Positions 35,935 through 44,850 of a DNA stretch of 64,000 nucleotides are shown piece by piece. The notes under the pieces were generated by a model. It worked only from the letters and a program-made list of their open reading frames with translations, was not told the origin of the DNA and made no database searches. Where the stretch lies: NCBI GenBank assembly GCA_946998205.1, contig CAMPYJ010000001.1, positions 1 through 64,000 on the forward strand. The letters run 5' to 3'. Each line of letters begins with the position of its first letter. The first letter of the stretch is position 1. The DNA is from an uncultured Prevotella sp. (GTDB taxonomy: Bacteria > Bacteroidota > Bacteroidia > Bacteroidales > Bacteroidaceae). A program made the translations under genes and the position numbers.

Positions 35935-36966
35935 TTACCTTCTACCTCCGCCAAAGTGTCCGCCGCCTCCACTTGGAGAGTGTCCGCCGCCAAAACCGCC
36001 GCCAGATGACCTAAAGCCACCGGAGCCTCCGCCGACAGAACGTGAGCCACCAAAGCTTCCACTGTCATAACTTGGGGTAAATCTGGAGGAATTGCCAAAG
36101 CTACTGTTACTACTTGTGTTGAACGAATTATCGCGGGGAGTATCTGTTCTGCCGCCGAAAGATCTGTTGCGTCCGCTACGAGTTGAGTATGTACTTGTAG
36201 GTTGTCTGTTGCCATTTGCTGCAGAACGGCCGAATCGCACCGTGCTGATCGAATTGCCGCTACCGCCAAATCTCCAAGACCTGTCTCCCGTCAAGCCACG
36301 GGGATTGCCTGCGCTTACGCGTGCGTATCCCCTGCCATACCCGACATACGGATAGCCATACCAGCCATCGTAACATGAACCATACCAACCGCCGTAGCCA
36401 TAATACCAAGGATTGTACCATGGATCGTAGAAACCATAGTAGCCGCCATACCAAGAACTGTACCAGGGATTGTAGAACCCGGTATAACCATAACACCATG
36501 GGGCATTCCACGGATCGTAAAAACCCCAACCGCCACGCCTGTAAGGATAGGCTCTCCAACGGTAGCTGTCGTAGAGCCATGGGTCGTAAAAGCCGTCCCA
36601 GCGGCTCATGCGGCGCGTGTATTCAAAGTCGTCACCATCGACCATCGTGTCATAATACTTGCCGACAAAAGTGGTGTCGATATAGGTAGAGTCGGGATAA
36701 ACGCCCCTGCCCTTCTGAAATTCAATGATGTCGTTGCCTTTATCGTCCGTTCCAATCTTCTGATAATGACTCCAATACTTACCATGACGGTTATATTCGT
36801 CTACGTCACGGTCGCTGCCACTATAAGTCACCTCACTATCGTTCGTTCGCTCCGTTGACCTCTTGTCGGCAGCCAACTTAGACGGTATGATGTACATATC
36901 GTCCTGCGCCAACATCTTATAAGGCGTCATTCCCAACAATAGGGTGAATAATATGAGCTTTTTCAT
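35935..36966 (-). CDS. Exported Tyr/Trp/Gly-rich repeat protein
   Basis: 343 residues: signal peptide (about 1-21, MLAQD), a short acidic N-terminal domain (to about 115), and then a remarkable region (about 120-215) built of imperfect GFYDPW / NPWYYGYGGWYG repeats. A Ser/Gly/Arg-rich C-terminal tail ends in poly-Gly. Similar proteins in Bacteroides are listed as hypothetical (some old entries say vitellogenin-like, from composition only). Probable surface or outer-membrane-associated structural role; unproven. Promoter box at 37004-37011. Confidence 0.75.
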   Translation of the reverse strand: MKKLILFTLLLGMTPYKMLAQDDMYIIPSKLAADKRSTERTNDSEVTYSGSDRDVDEYNRHGKYWSHYQKIGTDDKGNDIIEFQKGRGVYPDSTYIDTTFVGKYYDTMVDGDDFEYTRRMSRWDGFYDPWLYDSYRWRAYPYRRGGWGFYDPWNAPWCYGYTGFYNPWYSSWYGGYYGFYDPWYNPWYYGYGGWYGSCYDGWYGYPYVGYGRGYARVSAGNPRGLTGDRSWRFGGSGNSISTVRFGRSAANGNRQPTSTYSTRSGRNRSFGGRTDTPRDNSFNTSSNSSFGNSSRFTPSYDSGSFGGSRSVGGGSGGFRSSGGGFGGGHSPSGGGGHFGGGRR

Positions 36967-37003
36967 CTTGTTACTCCTTTCTGTTACTTGCTTTTCGACA
37001 ATG

Positions 37004-37011
37004 CAAAAATA
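37004..37011 (-). promoter_or_regulatory. Promoter -7 box for the Tyr/Trp/Gly-rich gene
   Basis: TATTTTTG on the minus strand, 38 bp before the start at 36966, divergent from the prmA promoter. Confidence 0.5.
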
Positions 37012-37076
37012 TCAAATATGTTTGTGCAAATATAAGGAAATTCCCTAACTATGGGTAGGTTTTTCCCTATTTTTTA

Positions 37077-37084
37077 TACCTTTG
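37077..37084 (+). promoter_or_regulatory. prmA promoter -7 box
   Basis: TACCTTTG, 23 bp before the prmA ATG, so the transcript would have a very short leader. Confidence 0.5.
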
Positions 37085-37106
37085 TGGCATCTTTTACGTT
37101 AAGGAT

Positions 37107-37970
37107 ATGAAATATAAGATAGCAGATTTTAAAATAGCCTGTACTCCGGAGCTTACGCAAATTGCCAAAGACCTGTTGCCTGATTTGTTGGGAGAAATAG
37201 GCTTCGAGTCGTTTGAAGACACCCCCGATGGCCTCAAAGGGTATGTCCCCGCTGATTTACTGGACGTCAACAGCTTGAAGCAAGCACTTGACGACTTTCC
37301 CGTAAAAGATGTCAACATCAGCTACGCGATCAGTGATGCAGAAGACAAGAATTGGAACGAGACTTGGGAAAACATGGGGTTCGCACCCATCAACATAGAC
37401 AATAAGGTGTTGGTTTATGACGCGAGAGCCGGGAAAAGGCCCGACCGTGACACGCTCATCAACATCGGAATAGAAGCCAAACAAGCCTTTGGCACGGGCA
37501 CTCACGAGACTACCCGCATGATGATTGGCGCCATGCTACGGCTGTCACTGACGGGAAAACGCATTCTTGACTGTGGATGCGGCACGGGCATTTTGGGTAT
37601 CGCCGCCCTTAAACTGGGCGCGGAGGCGGTGGTTGGCTTCGACATCGATGAATGGAGTGTGGAAAACACACAACACAACGCCGCCATCAATGAGGTTAAC
37701 AACATCGAGGTTTTTCATGGTGACGCACAGGTCTTATCACATGTGTCCGGGGTATTTGACGTGGTGCTGGCCAACATCAACCGCAACATTCTCCTGAACG
37801 ACATGCCCGCTTATCTGGAAATGATGAACGTGGGATCGGTATTGATTGTCAGCGGCTTTTATGAGGAGGATGTAAAACAGCTTGACGAAAAGGCCCGTTC
37901 GTTGGGATTAATGAAGACAAGCCAAAAAACAGACAACCACTGGTGCTGCATGACGTATGTAAAACGTTAA
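37107..37970 (+). CDS. prmA: Ribosomal protein L11 methyltransferase
   Basis: SAM-dependent methylation of ribosomal protein L11. 287 residues: an N-terminal substrate-recognition domain (about 1-90) and a Rossmann methyltransferase domain with DCGCGTGILGIAAL (motif I, about 155) and LANINRNILL (motif IV). AFGTGTHETTRMM is the conserved PrmA linker signature. Confidence 0.95.
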   Translation: MKYKIADFKIACTPELTQIAKDLLPDLLGEIGFESFEDTPDGLKGYVPADLLDVNSLKQALDDFPVKDVNISYAISDAEDKNWNETWENMGFAPINIDNKVLVYDARAGKRPDRDTLINIGIEAKQAFGTGTHETTRMMIGAMLRLSLTGKRILDCGCGTGILGIAALKLGAEAVVGFDIDEWSVENTQHNAAINEVNNIEVFHGDAQVLSHVSGVFDVVLANINRNILLNDMPAYLEMMNVGSVLIVSGFYEEDVKQLDEKARSLGLMKTSQKTDNHWCCMTYVKR

Positions 37971-38015
37971 CAAGCGCATAACATCTTGATTAATATCGAC
38001 ATACAACCACAAGTC

Positions 38016-38098
38016 CAAACACGTTGACTTTGTTCTTGAAAGTCAATGAGTTTGTACTTCAATTGCATTAACCTTGAAGTGTAAAGTCGTTGAGACAG
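38016..38098. repeat. 22-bp-phased array 3
   Basis: Four 17-bp units with 5-bp linkers start at 38016, 38038, 38060 and 38082: CAAACACGTTGACTTTG, GAAAGTCAATGAGTTTG, CAATTGCATTAACCTTG and TAAAGTCGTTGAGACAG, with linkers TTCTT, TACTT and AAGTG. It lies 45 bp after the prmA stop, between convergent genes, and 43 bp before element copy C. Confidence 0.72.
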
Positions 38099-38141
38099 AC
38101 TTAACGTTTCACTTCCCTGCAAGCGGGTTCTCATCTTTTAA

Positions 38142-38182
38142 GGGAGGTCCTATAAATTATCATCGTAAAGTTTTTTTTATAA
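38142..38182 (+). mobile_element. Miniature inverted-repeat element, left end only (copy C)
   Basis: GGGAGGTCCTATAAATTA followed by TCATCGTAAAG and a T-tract: the left terminal repeat and subterminal block of the family with a few substitutions. No right end was found nearby, so this is a decayed remnant. Confidence 0.7.
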
Positions 38183-38272
38183 AGGCACGTCTTGCCACCA
38201 ACATTTAGAGCTTGACGCAGGGCGTGAACTCGCTGGATGGCATGAAGATAATGAAAAGCCACAGAAAACAAT

Positions 38273-38310
38273 CAAAAAAAAAAGAGTGCGTCATCATTTT
38301 GACACACTCT
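38273..38310 (-). terminator. Terminator of the ROK kinase gene
   Basis: On the minus strand an 11-bp stem (38283-38293 with 38300-38310, one G-U pair) is followed by a run of about ten T. It lies 105 bp after the gene's stop. Confidence 0.75.
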
Positions 38311-38415
38311 CCTACATTCACTCACATCCGCGCTCCTCAAATAAAGTTGAAATCTACAAGGCTAATTCTCTGAGCCAGTAGCAAGTAACCCTAAAATACG
38401 GTGCGACGGCAATGT

Positions 38416-39393
38416 TCAGATTTCCCAGCCGATGGCGCTGGCCCCCAACACGGCGGCCGAAGAGCCGTCAAGGCCGCTTATCAAGAACTTTGCCTTGTCT
38501 TTATAAATCTTCAACACATGCCTGTCATAACTTTCCTTCAAAGGTTTCATCAGCAGGTCGCCAGCCTTCGTCAGCCCACCGAAGAAGATGAAAGCCTCGG
38601 GAGAACAGAATGCGGCAAAGTCGGCGCAAGCCTCACCGAGCATCTCGCCTGTCATCTGATAAACGTGCTGTGACAGCTTGTCACCCTTTCCCGCGGCAAT
38701 GCTCACATCCAGTGAAGTGATGTCACCCGGAATCATGTCGCGCAAAATCGAGGGTTCTTCGGTAGTTTCGAGCAATTCGCGCGCCGTACGGGCAACACCC
38801 GTGGCAGAACAATAAGCCTCCAAGCAACCGAAACGTCCGCAACCGCACGAGCGACCATTCTCACGACGAACGACAACGTGTCCCAGCTCGCCTGCGAATC
38901 CATCGCTGCCGTACACCAACTGGCCGTTGACGACGATTCCAGAGCCGACACCCGTACCGAGGGTGATGACGATGAAATTCTTCATGCCACGCGCCGCGCC
39001 ATACGTCATCTCGCCAATGGCTGCCGCATTGGCGTCGTTGGTGAGTGCCACTGGTATGCCCAGCTTGTCGGAGAACAGCTTGGCCAAAGGCACGATACCG
39101 TTGTGTCCCCAGCTAAGGTTGGGTGCAAACTCGATGGTTCCGTTGTAGAAGTTACCGTTGGGCGCGCCGATACCCATGGCTTTGATCATGTCGATGCCGC
39201 CCACTTGGTCGATGATCAACTGCAAAGCCTCTATGGAAGCGTCTACATAGTCGTCTACGTTTTCGTATCCTTGTGTCTTGATGGATGTGGTGGCCTTGAT
39301 GTCACCACGGCTGTCAACGATGCCGAAGACAGAGTTGGTACCGCCCAAGTCTAAACCGATTACATACGGTTTCAATTTAGAAACTGCTTTCAT
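38416..39393 (-). CDS. ROK-family glucokinase
   Basis: Phosphorylates glucose (or a related hexose) with ATP. The 325-residue protein has the phosphate-binding DLGGTN motif (about 15-20), the catalytic-region LTNDANAAAIGE, and the zinc-binding ROK signature GELGHVVV ... CGCGRFGCLEAYCS. Length is typical. It is monocistronic, with a good promoter and a roughly 190-nt leader (39394-39575) in which I see no gene. Confidence 0.92.
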   Translation of the reverse strand: MKAVSKLKPYVIGLDLGGTNSVFGIVDSRGDIKATTSIKTQGYENVDDYVDASIEALQLIIDQVGGIDMIKAMGIGAPNGNFYNGTIEFAPNLSWGHNGIVPLAKLFSDKLGIPVALTNDANAAAIGEMTYGAARGMKNFIVITLGTGVGSGIVVNGQLVYGSDGFAGELGHVVVRRENGRSCGCGRFGCLEAYCSATGVARTARELLETTEEPSILRDMIPGDITSLDVSIAAGKGDKLSQHVYQMTGEMLGEACADFAAFCSPEAFIFFGGLTKAGDLLMKPLKESYDRHVLKIYKDKAKFLISGLDGSSAAVLGASAIGWEI

Positions 39394-39582
39394 GTGATGT
39401 TTTTGTTTTATTTTAAGTTAGTATGGATATCTTTCGTTGTCTGCCCTTGCGGTCGTGGATGCGTGCCAGCTCTCGGCCGCATCACCCTCTTCCCTTTCGG
39501 TTCGCATGATGTACGGTATGGCTTTCTGCATGCAGCTTAACGTGTATAGAGAAAACCCGGCAAGAGTTTCCGACCTGTTTCG

Positions 39583-39613
39583 CAAAGGTATTAAAAAACT
39601 TGTATAACACAAA
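39583..39613 (-). promoter_or_regulatory. Promoter of the ROK kinase gene
   Basis: On the minus strand TTTG (39610-39613), exactly 19 bp, then TACCTTTG (39583-39590): a perfect match to TTTG-N19-TAnnTTTG. It lies 190 bp before the start codon, implying a long leader. Confidence 0.75.
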
Positions 39614-39628
39614 CTTTAGCATTATAAA

Positions 39629-39660
39629 TTTGTCCATCTCGCATTATTTTCGCAACTTTG
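39629..39660 (+). promoter_or_regulatory. Probable promoter of the LysE-family gene
   Basis: TTTG (39629-39632), 20 bp, CAACTTTG (39653-39660); one mismatch in the -7 box. It is divergent from the ROK promoter and would leave an almost leaderless transcript before the ATG at 39669. Confidence 0.4.
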
Positions 39661-39668
39661 CATACGAT

Positions 39669-40325
39669 ATGCCGTTAGAAATCATTGACCAAATATGGAA
39701 GGGCATCATCATTGGAGTGATTGCCTCCGGACTGATGGGTCCCGTGGGTGTGTTGTGTGTCCAGCGAACGCTGAACAAAGGGCGTTGGTACGGCTTGGTG
39801 ACAGGCGTTGGCGCCACATGCTCAGACATCATCTACGCACTGCTCACTGGTTTGGGCATGAGTTTCGTGATGGATCTGATTACCAACCCCAAGAATCTTT
39901 TCGTCTTGCAGATTTTGGGAAGCATCCTGCTGTTGGTGTTTGGCGTTTACAGTTTTCGCAACAACCCCACGAAGCACATGCACGTCAGCGGCAAGACGAA
40001 GGGTACATACCTGTACAACGGCATCACGGCTTTCTGGCTTACGTTTTTAAATCCGCTCATCATCCTGCTGTTCATCGCCATGTTCGCACAATTCAAGTTT
40101 GTCATACCCGACCACCCCGTCGAGATGGTCAGCGGCTATCTGGGCATCTTCTGCGGCTCCCTGATGTGGTGGTACGGCCTGACATGGCTCATTAACAAGG
40201 TGCGCGGCAGGTTTGACGACAACGGCATCGTGATCATCAACAAAATCATTGGGACAATCGTCATCGTGAGTTCCATCTTCATTCTCATCGGAACGGTATT
40301 CAACCTTTACACCTTCCACTATTAG
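39669..40325 (+). CDS. LysE-family transporter
   Basis: Probable inner-membrane exporter (amino acids or similar). From the ATG at 39669 (MPLEIIDQIW, 218 aa) there are about six helices; GLMGPVGVLCVQRTLNKGRW is the conserved N-terminal LysE/RhtB signature and FWLTFLNPLIILLF the mid-protein motif. The frame opens 69 bp earlier, but that part lies over the promoter. First gene of an apparent operon with the DUF4924 gene, rfbD and prfC. Confidence 0.88.
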   Translation: MPLEIIDQIWKGIIIGVIASGLMGPVGVLCVQRTLNKGRWYGLVTGVGATCSDIIYALLTGLGMSFVMDLITNPKNLFVLQILGSILLLVFGVYSFRNNPTKHMHVSGKTKGTYLYNGITAFWLTFLNPLIILLFIAMFAQFKFVIPDHPVEMVSGYLGIFCGSLMWWYGLTWLINKVRGRFDDNGIVIINKIIGTIVIVSSIFILIGTVFNLYTFHY

Positions 40326-40429
40326 CCAGTCATTGTCAAACCGCTGACTGACACGGCAAGCCGATGCCGTTTCACTTGAAAACGCAGAGAGTACCCCTCC
40401 GACATTCAAATTTTAATACAACATCAAAC

Positions 40430-40978
40430 GTGTATATCTCACAACAACTACGCAAAAAGAGCATCGCCGAATACATATTATATATGTGGCAGGTAGAGGA
40501 CATCATCCGCGCATACGAATGCTCGCTGTCGCGCATCCGCCGCGAATACATCAGTCAGTTCGACTACACGGACGAACAGAAGGAAGAAATGGTTGACTGG
40601 TACGGCAACCTCATTCGCATGATGAACGAGGAAGGCAAACGACAGGGCGGACACCTGCAGATTAACCAGGTTATCGTCACCGACCTCATTGACCTGCACC
40701 GCAGATTGCTGCAAAGCACCAAGTTTCCCTTTTACTCGGCACAGTACTACAAGGTGCTGCCGTTCATCGTGGAGCTGAGGCGTAAAGGCGAACACGAGGA
40801 AGACGAGATACAGGTGTGCCTCAACGCCTTGTACGGCGTGATGCTGCTGCGATTGCAACACAAGGACATCTCGCCCGACACCACACATGCCATCCAGGAG
40901 ATTACTACCTTCATCGGCATGCTGTCTGATTATTATATTAAAGATAGCAACGAAGGACTTCAATTTGAGGAGGATTAA
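40430..40978 (+). CDS. DUF4924 family protein
   Basis: Cytoplasmic, mostly helical protein of unknown function found in Bacteroidetes. I place the start at the GTG at 40430 (YISQQLRKKSIAEYILYMWQ follows; 182 aa), because family members begin at this point; the upstream open frame lacks family similarity. The conserved phrase MWQVEDIIRAYE is at about residues 18-29. It lies 4 bp before rfbD. Confidence 0.85.
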   Translation: MYISQQLRKKSIAEYILYMWQVEDIIRAYECSLSRIRREYISQFDYTDEQKEEMVDWYGNLIRMMNEEGKRQGGHLQINQVIVTDLIDLHRRLLQSTKFPFYSAQYYKVLPFIVELRRKGEHEEDEIQVCLNALYGVMLLRLQHKDISPDTTHAIQEITTFIGMLSDYYIKDSNEGLQFEED

Positions 40979-40982
40979 AACT

Positions 40983-41831
40983 ATGAACATACTCATCACA
41001 GGCTGCAACGGCCAACTGGGAAACGAAATGCAGGTGCTGCAGAAGGATTATCCCGAGCACCACTGGCTCAACACCGATGTCAACGAACTGGACATCACCA
41101 ACAGCGACGCCATCAACAGGTTCGTGGAAGAACACGAAATCGATGGCATCGTGAACTGTGCCGCCTACACGGCCGTAGACAAGGCTGAGAGTAACAAGCG
41201 ACTGGCAACGGCTCTCAACGCCGAAGCGCCAACTTACTTGGCTGCCGCCATGGCTAAGCGTGACGGATGGATGGTGCAAATCAGCACCGACTATGTATTT
41301 GATGGCACCCAACACACGCCTTACACCGAGACCGACACCCCCTGCCCCAACAGCGTGTATGGTGCCACCAAGTTGGCAGGTGAGGTGGCCGTGGCAAAGA
41401 CATGTCCAAAACATGTCATCATCCGCACGGCTTGGCTCTACTCTACTTTCGGCAACAACTTCGTCAAGACGATGTTGCGACTGGGCCAAGAGAAACAGCA
41501 GTTGGGCGTAATCTTCGACCAGATAGGCACGCCCACCTATGCTCACGACCTGGCATTGGCCATCATGACCATCATCAACAAGGGCATCGTGCCGGGCATC
41601 TACCACTTTTCCAACGAGGGAGTCACGAGCTGGTACGACTTCACCAAGGCCATTCACCGCATCGCGGGCATCACCACCTGCCACGTTAAACCACTGCACA
41701 CCGCAGAATATCCCACACCGGCTCACCGACCAGCCTACAGCGTGTTGGACAAGACAAAAATCAAGGAAACCTTCGGCATCGAAATCCCTCATTGGGAAGA
41801 GAGCCTCACGAAGTGCATGCATACGAAATAA
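40983..41831 (+). CDS. rfbD: dTDP-4-dehydrorhamnose reductase
   Basis: Last step of dTDP-L-rhamnose synthesis for surface polysaccharide. From ATG 40983 (MNILITGCNGQLGNEM, 282 aa) it shows the Rossmann GxxGxxG and the catalytic YxxxK in SVYGATKLAGE, with STDYVFDG upstream. No rfbA, rfbB or rfbC lies alongside, which is common when the other steps are encoded elsewhere. Start chosen by the Rossmann motif; the longer frame would overlap the DUF4924 gene. Confidence 0.93.
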   Translation: MNILITGCNGQLGNEMQVLQKDYPEHHWLNTDVNELDITNSDAINRFVEEHEIDGIVNCAAYTAVDKAESNKRLATALNAEAPTYLAAAMAKRDGWMVQISTDYVFDGTQHTPYTETDTPCPNSVYGATKLAGEVAVAKTCPKHVIIRTAWLYSTFGNNFVKTMLRLGQEKQQLGVIFDQIGTPTYAHDLALAIMTIINKGIVPGIYHFSNEGVTSWYDFTKAIHRIAGITTCHVKPLHTAEYPTPAHRPAYSVLDKTKIKETFGIEIPHWEESLTKCMHTK

Positions 41832-41837
41832 CGATTT

Positions 41838-43403
41838 ATGAACGAAATACAACGCAGGCGAACCTTCGCCATCATCTCACACCCCGATGCGGGTAAAACC
41901 ACCCTCACCGAGAAGTTCTTGCTCTTCGGTGGACAGATTCAAGTGGCCGGTGCGGTTAAGAACAACAAAATCAAGAAAACGGCCACCAGCGACTGGATGG
42001 ACATTGAGAAACAAAGAGGTATCTCAGTATCTACCTCGGTCATGGAGTTTGATTATGAAGGCTACAAGGTCAACATTCTCGACACGCCGGGACACCAAGA
42101 CTTTGCTGAGGACACTTACCGCACCCTTACGGCCGTTGACTCGGCCATCATCGTGGTCGATTCGGCCAAAGGTGTGGAGGCACAAACCCGTAAGTTGATG
42201 GAGGTGTGCCGCATGCGCAAGACGCCGGTGATTATTTTCATCAACAAGATGGATCGTGAGGGGCGTGACCCATTCGACGTGCTGGACGAACTGGAGAAAG
42301 AACTCCAAATCAAAGTGCGCCCACTGAGTTGGCCCATCGGACAAGGAAGAAAGTTCAAAGGTGTGTACAACATCTACGAACAGCAGCTCAACCTCTTCAC
42401 GCCCAACAAACAACGGGTGACCGAGAAGGTGGAAGTTGACATCCAAAGCGAAGAACTGGACAGACAGGTGGGCGAACAAGGAGCTTCCCAACTGCGCGAT
42501 GACCTTGAACTAATAGACGGCGTGTACCCCGCTTTCGACAAGCAAACCTACCTTTCGGCTGATGTGGCGCCGGTGTTCTTCGGCTCGGCGCTCAACAACT
42601 TCGGTGTTCAGGAACTGCTCAACTGTTTTGTAGAGATTGCGCCAAGTCCCAAACCCACACAGGCGGAGGAACGCGTCATCCGTCCTGAAGAACCCAAGTT
42701 CACGGGATTCATCTTCAAAATCACGGCCAACATCGACCCCAACCATCGCTCATGCATCGCCTTCTGCAAGGTATGCTCGGGCAAGTTTGTGCGCAATCAG
42801 CCTTATCTGCATGTGCGCAACAGCAAGACGGTACGCTTCTCATCGCCCACCCAGTTCATGGCACAGCGCAAGAGTACCATCGACGAAGCCTTTCCCGGCG
42901 ACATCGTGGGCCTGCCAGACAACGGCATCTTCAAGATTGGTGACACGCTGACCGAGGGCGAAGAGATTCACTTCAAGGGACTGCCGTCGTTCTCACCCGA
43001 GATGTTCAAATACATTGAGAACGAAGACCCCATGAAGTCAAAACAGCTCAACAAAGGCATCGAGCAGCTCATGGACGAGGGTGTGGCACAGTTGTTTATC
43101 AACCAGTTCAACCAACGTAGGATTATCGGCACCGTAGGACAACTGCAATTCGAGGTGATTCAATACCGCCTGGAGAACGAGTACAATGCCAAATGCCGAT
43201 GGGAGCCGGTTCGACTGTACAAGGCTTGCTGGATAGAAGCCGACAACCAGGAGGAGCTGGAAAGCTTTAAGAAGCGCAAATACCAGTACATGGCCAAGGA
43301 TCGACAGGGACGCGACGTGTTTTTGGCCGACTCAAGTTACATGCTGAGCATGGCGCAGCAAGACTTCAAGCACATCAAATTCCACTTTACCAGCGAATTT
43401 TGA
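41838..43403 (+). CDS. prfC: Peptide chain release factor 3
   Basis: GTPase that removes RF1/RF2 from the ribosome after termination. 521 residues: G domain (about 1-275) with SHPDAGKTTLTE, DTPGHQDF and NKMD motifs, then domains II and III. The RF3-type AVKNNKIKKTATSDWMDIEK switch region distinguishes it from EF-G. It starts 7 bp after rfbD and is followed by a hairpin. Confidence 0.96.
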   Translation: MNEIQRRRTFAIISHPDAGKTTLTEKFLLFGGQIQVAGAVKNNKIKKTATSDWMDIEKQRGISVSTSVMEFDYEGYKVNILDTPGHQDFAEDTYRTLTAVDSAIIVVDSAKGVEAQTRKLMEVCRMRKTPVIIFINKMDREGRDPFDVLDELEKELQIKVRPLSWPIGQGRKFKGVYNIYEQQLNLFTPNKQRVTEKVEVDIQSEELDRQVGEQGASQLRDDLELIDGVYPAFDKQTYLSADVAPVFFGSALNNFGVQELLNCFVEIAPSPKPTQAEERVIRPEEPKFTGFIFKITANIDPNHRSCIAFCKVCSGKFVRNQPYLHVRNSKTVRFSSPTQFMAQRKSTIDEAFPGDIVGLPDNGIFKIGDTLTEGEEIHFKGLPSFSPEMFKYIENEDPMKSKQLNKGIEQLMDEGVAQLFINQFNQRRIIGTVGQLQFEVIQYRLENEYNAKCRWEPVRLYKACWIEADNQEELESFKKRKYQYMAKDRQGRDVFLADSSYMLSMAQQDFKHIKFHFTSEF

Positions 43404-43445
43404 TGTGCGAGATTCCTCGTACATGCTCATGGGAGACAAACATGT

Positions 43446-43490
43446 GGGCTGAGAAATATTGACCTATCACAATGATTTCTCAGCCCCTAT
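43446..43490 (+). terminator. Hairpin after prfC
   Basis: 12-bp perfect stem GGGCTGAGAAAT (43446-43457) with ATTTCTCAGCCC (43475-43486) and a 17-nt loop, 43 bp after the stop. The tail is only weakly T-rich (CTATTCTTG). Confidence 0.6.
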
Positions 43491-43491
43491 T

Positions 43492-43522
43492 CTTGCCGTT
43501 TGAATTATTATTCGTACATTTG
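43492..43522 (+). promoter_or_regulatory. tatA-tatC promoter
   Basis: CTTG (43492-43495), 19 bp, TACATTTG (43515-43522). It lies 148 bp before the tatA start chosen here. Confidence 0.6.
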
Positions 43523-43669
43523 CATCATCACACATGCCAGGAATGGTTGGGCAAGACAAGCATTGAAAATACTAAACCACTAACCATAGCACCTTGACAA
43601 AAGTCTACGCTGTAAATGAGCTTCTCAACTGAGGAGCTTGCTCAATTTCTCAATTCAAACATCGATATT

Positions 43670-43855
43670 ATGTTAGGAACACCTGAAATCGTACTCATAG
43701 TACTTGTCATCCTCCTCCTCTTTGGGGGTAAGAAAATCCCTGAGCTGATGAAAGGCTTGGGAAAAGGAGTGAAATGTTTCAAAGATGGCGTGAACGGCAT
43801 CGAGAAAGACATCGATCCAGATCAGCAAACTAAAGACACTGAGACGAAGAAATAA
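43670..43855 (+). CDS. tatA: Sec-independent translocase subunit TatA/E
   Basis: Pore-forming subunit of the twin-arginine pathway. 61 residues from MLGTPEIVLIV: one membrane helix, the LLLFGGKKIPELMKGLGKG hinge and amphipathic helix, and a charged tail. The frame is open to 43616 (79 aa), but the 18 extra residues are not TatA-like. tatC follows; no tatB was seen, as is usual in Bacteroidetes. Confidence 0.9.
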   Translation: MLGTPEIVLIVLVILLLFGGKKIPELMKGLGKGVKCFKDGVNGIEKDIDPDQQTKDTETKK

Positions 43856-43928
43856 GAAAAAACGTTTCTCTCACGCTCCTTCATTCTACCACACCAAGAG
43901 AAGATTGTCTCCATCCATGGAGGGTTTC

Positions 43929-44720
43929 ATGATGGAAAAAGATTTAGAACTCACCTTCTGGGAACATCTGAACGTGCTTCGCAGCTCGCTCATACGCATT
44001 ATTGCCGTAGCCCTCATTTGTGGCATCGCGGCATTCATGTTCAAGGAAGAGCTTTTTAACATTGTACTGGCACCCAAAGACAGCCACTTTGTGACCTATC
44101 GCCTGCTGGGCGTAGAGCCGTTCAACATACAACTGGTGAATATCGGACTCACCGAGCAGTTCATGATACACATGAAGACAGCACTCTTCTTCGGAGTCTT
44201 GTGCGCCTCACCTTATATATTGTACGTGTTGTACAAGTTCATCGCCCCCGCTCTCTACCAGCGAGAACAACGCTATGCCCTGAAGATTGTGGGCAGCGGG
44301 TACGTCATGTTCATCATTGGCATTCTCATCAATTATTATCTCATCTTCCCGCTAACGGTTCACTTTTTAGGCACCTACCAGGTCAGCGATGAAGTGCAGA
44401 CCATGCTTTCGCTCCAGTCGTACATGGACACGATGCTCATGATGAGCTTGGTGTTTGGCATCGTGTTTGAGATTCCCGTCATCAGCTGGCTGCTGGCCAT
44501 CTTCGGACTGCTGCGCGCCGAATGGATGTCTAAATACCGCCGACAAGCCATTGTCGTCATTCTCATCCTCGCAGCCATCGTCACACCCACGTCCGACATT
44601 TTCACCCTGCTCATCGTTTCTCTGCCCATTTGGATGCTGTACGAAGTGAGTATCGTGATTGTGAGGATGACCAATCTTAGCGATTCCAAAAAAAACAGAA
44701 CAGGCTGTCCCCTCAACTGA
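43929..44720 (+). CDS. tatC: Sec-independent translocase subunit TatC
   Basis: Receptor subunit that binds twin-arginine signal peptides. About six helices over 263 residues, with TFWEHLNVLRSSLIR at the N terminus (TatC signature) and GIVFEIPVISWLLA in the middle. I take the ATG at 43929 (MMEKDLELTFWEHL); the frame also allows 43917 or a TTG at 43905. A convergent terminator follows. Confidence 0.93.
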   Translation: MMEKDLELTFWEHLNVLRSSLIRIIAVALICGIAAFMFKEELFNIVLAPKDSHFVTYRLLGVEPFNIQLVNIGLTEQFMIHMKTALFFGVLCASPYILYVLYKFIAPALYQREQRYALKIVGSGYVMFIIGILINYYLIFPLTVHFLGTYQVSDEVQTMLSLQSYMDTMLMMSLVFGIVFEIPVISWLLAIFGLLRAEWMSKYRRQAIVVILILAAIVTPTSDIFTLLIVSLPIWMLYEVSIVIVRMTNLSDSKKNRTGCPLN

Positions 44721-44780
44721 AGAAGACGCCTGACGCTAAGCACATCCAAACATGGATACGCTTCGTGCGCGATTCATCAT

Positions 44781-44846
44781 AAAAAAACATCCACTGCAGA
44801 CAATTGGGCGCCTTCGGTCAATCACAGTCATCAGTGGATTTTTTTA
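44781..44846. terminator. Bidirectional terminator between tatC and trmO
   Basis: ATCCACTG (44789-44796) pairs with CAGTGGAT (44832-44839), flanked by an A-run on the left and a T-run on the right. It can end both convergent transcripts. Confidence 0.65.
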
Positions 44847-44850
44847 TTCA

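Noticed and set aside
40938..41852. Antisense frame of 304 codons across rfbD
   Set aside because: Shadow frame; rfbD has clear Rossmann and YxxxK motifs on the plus strand.
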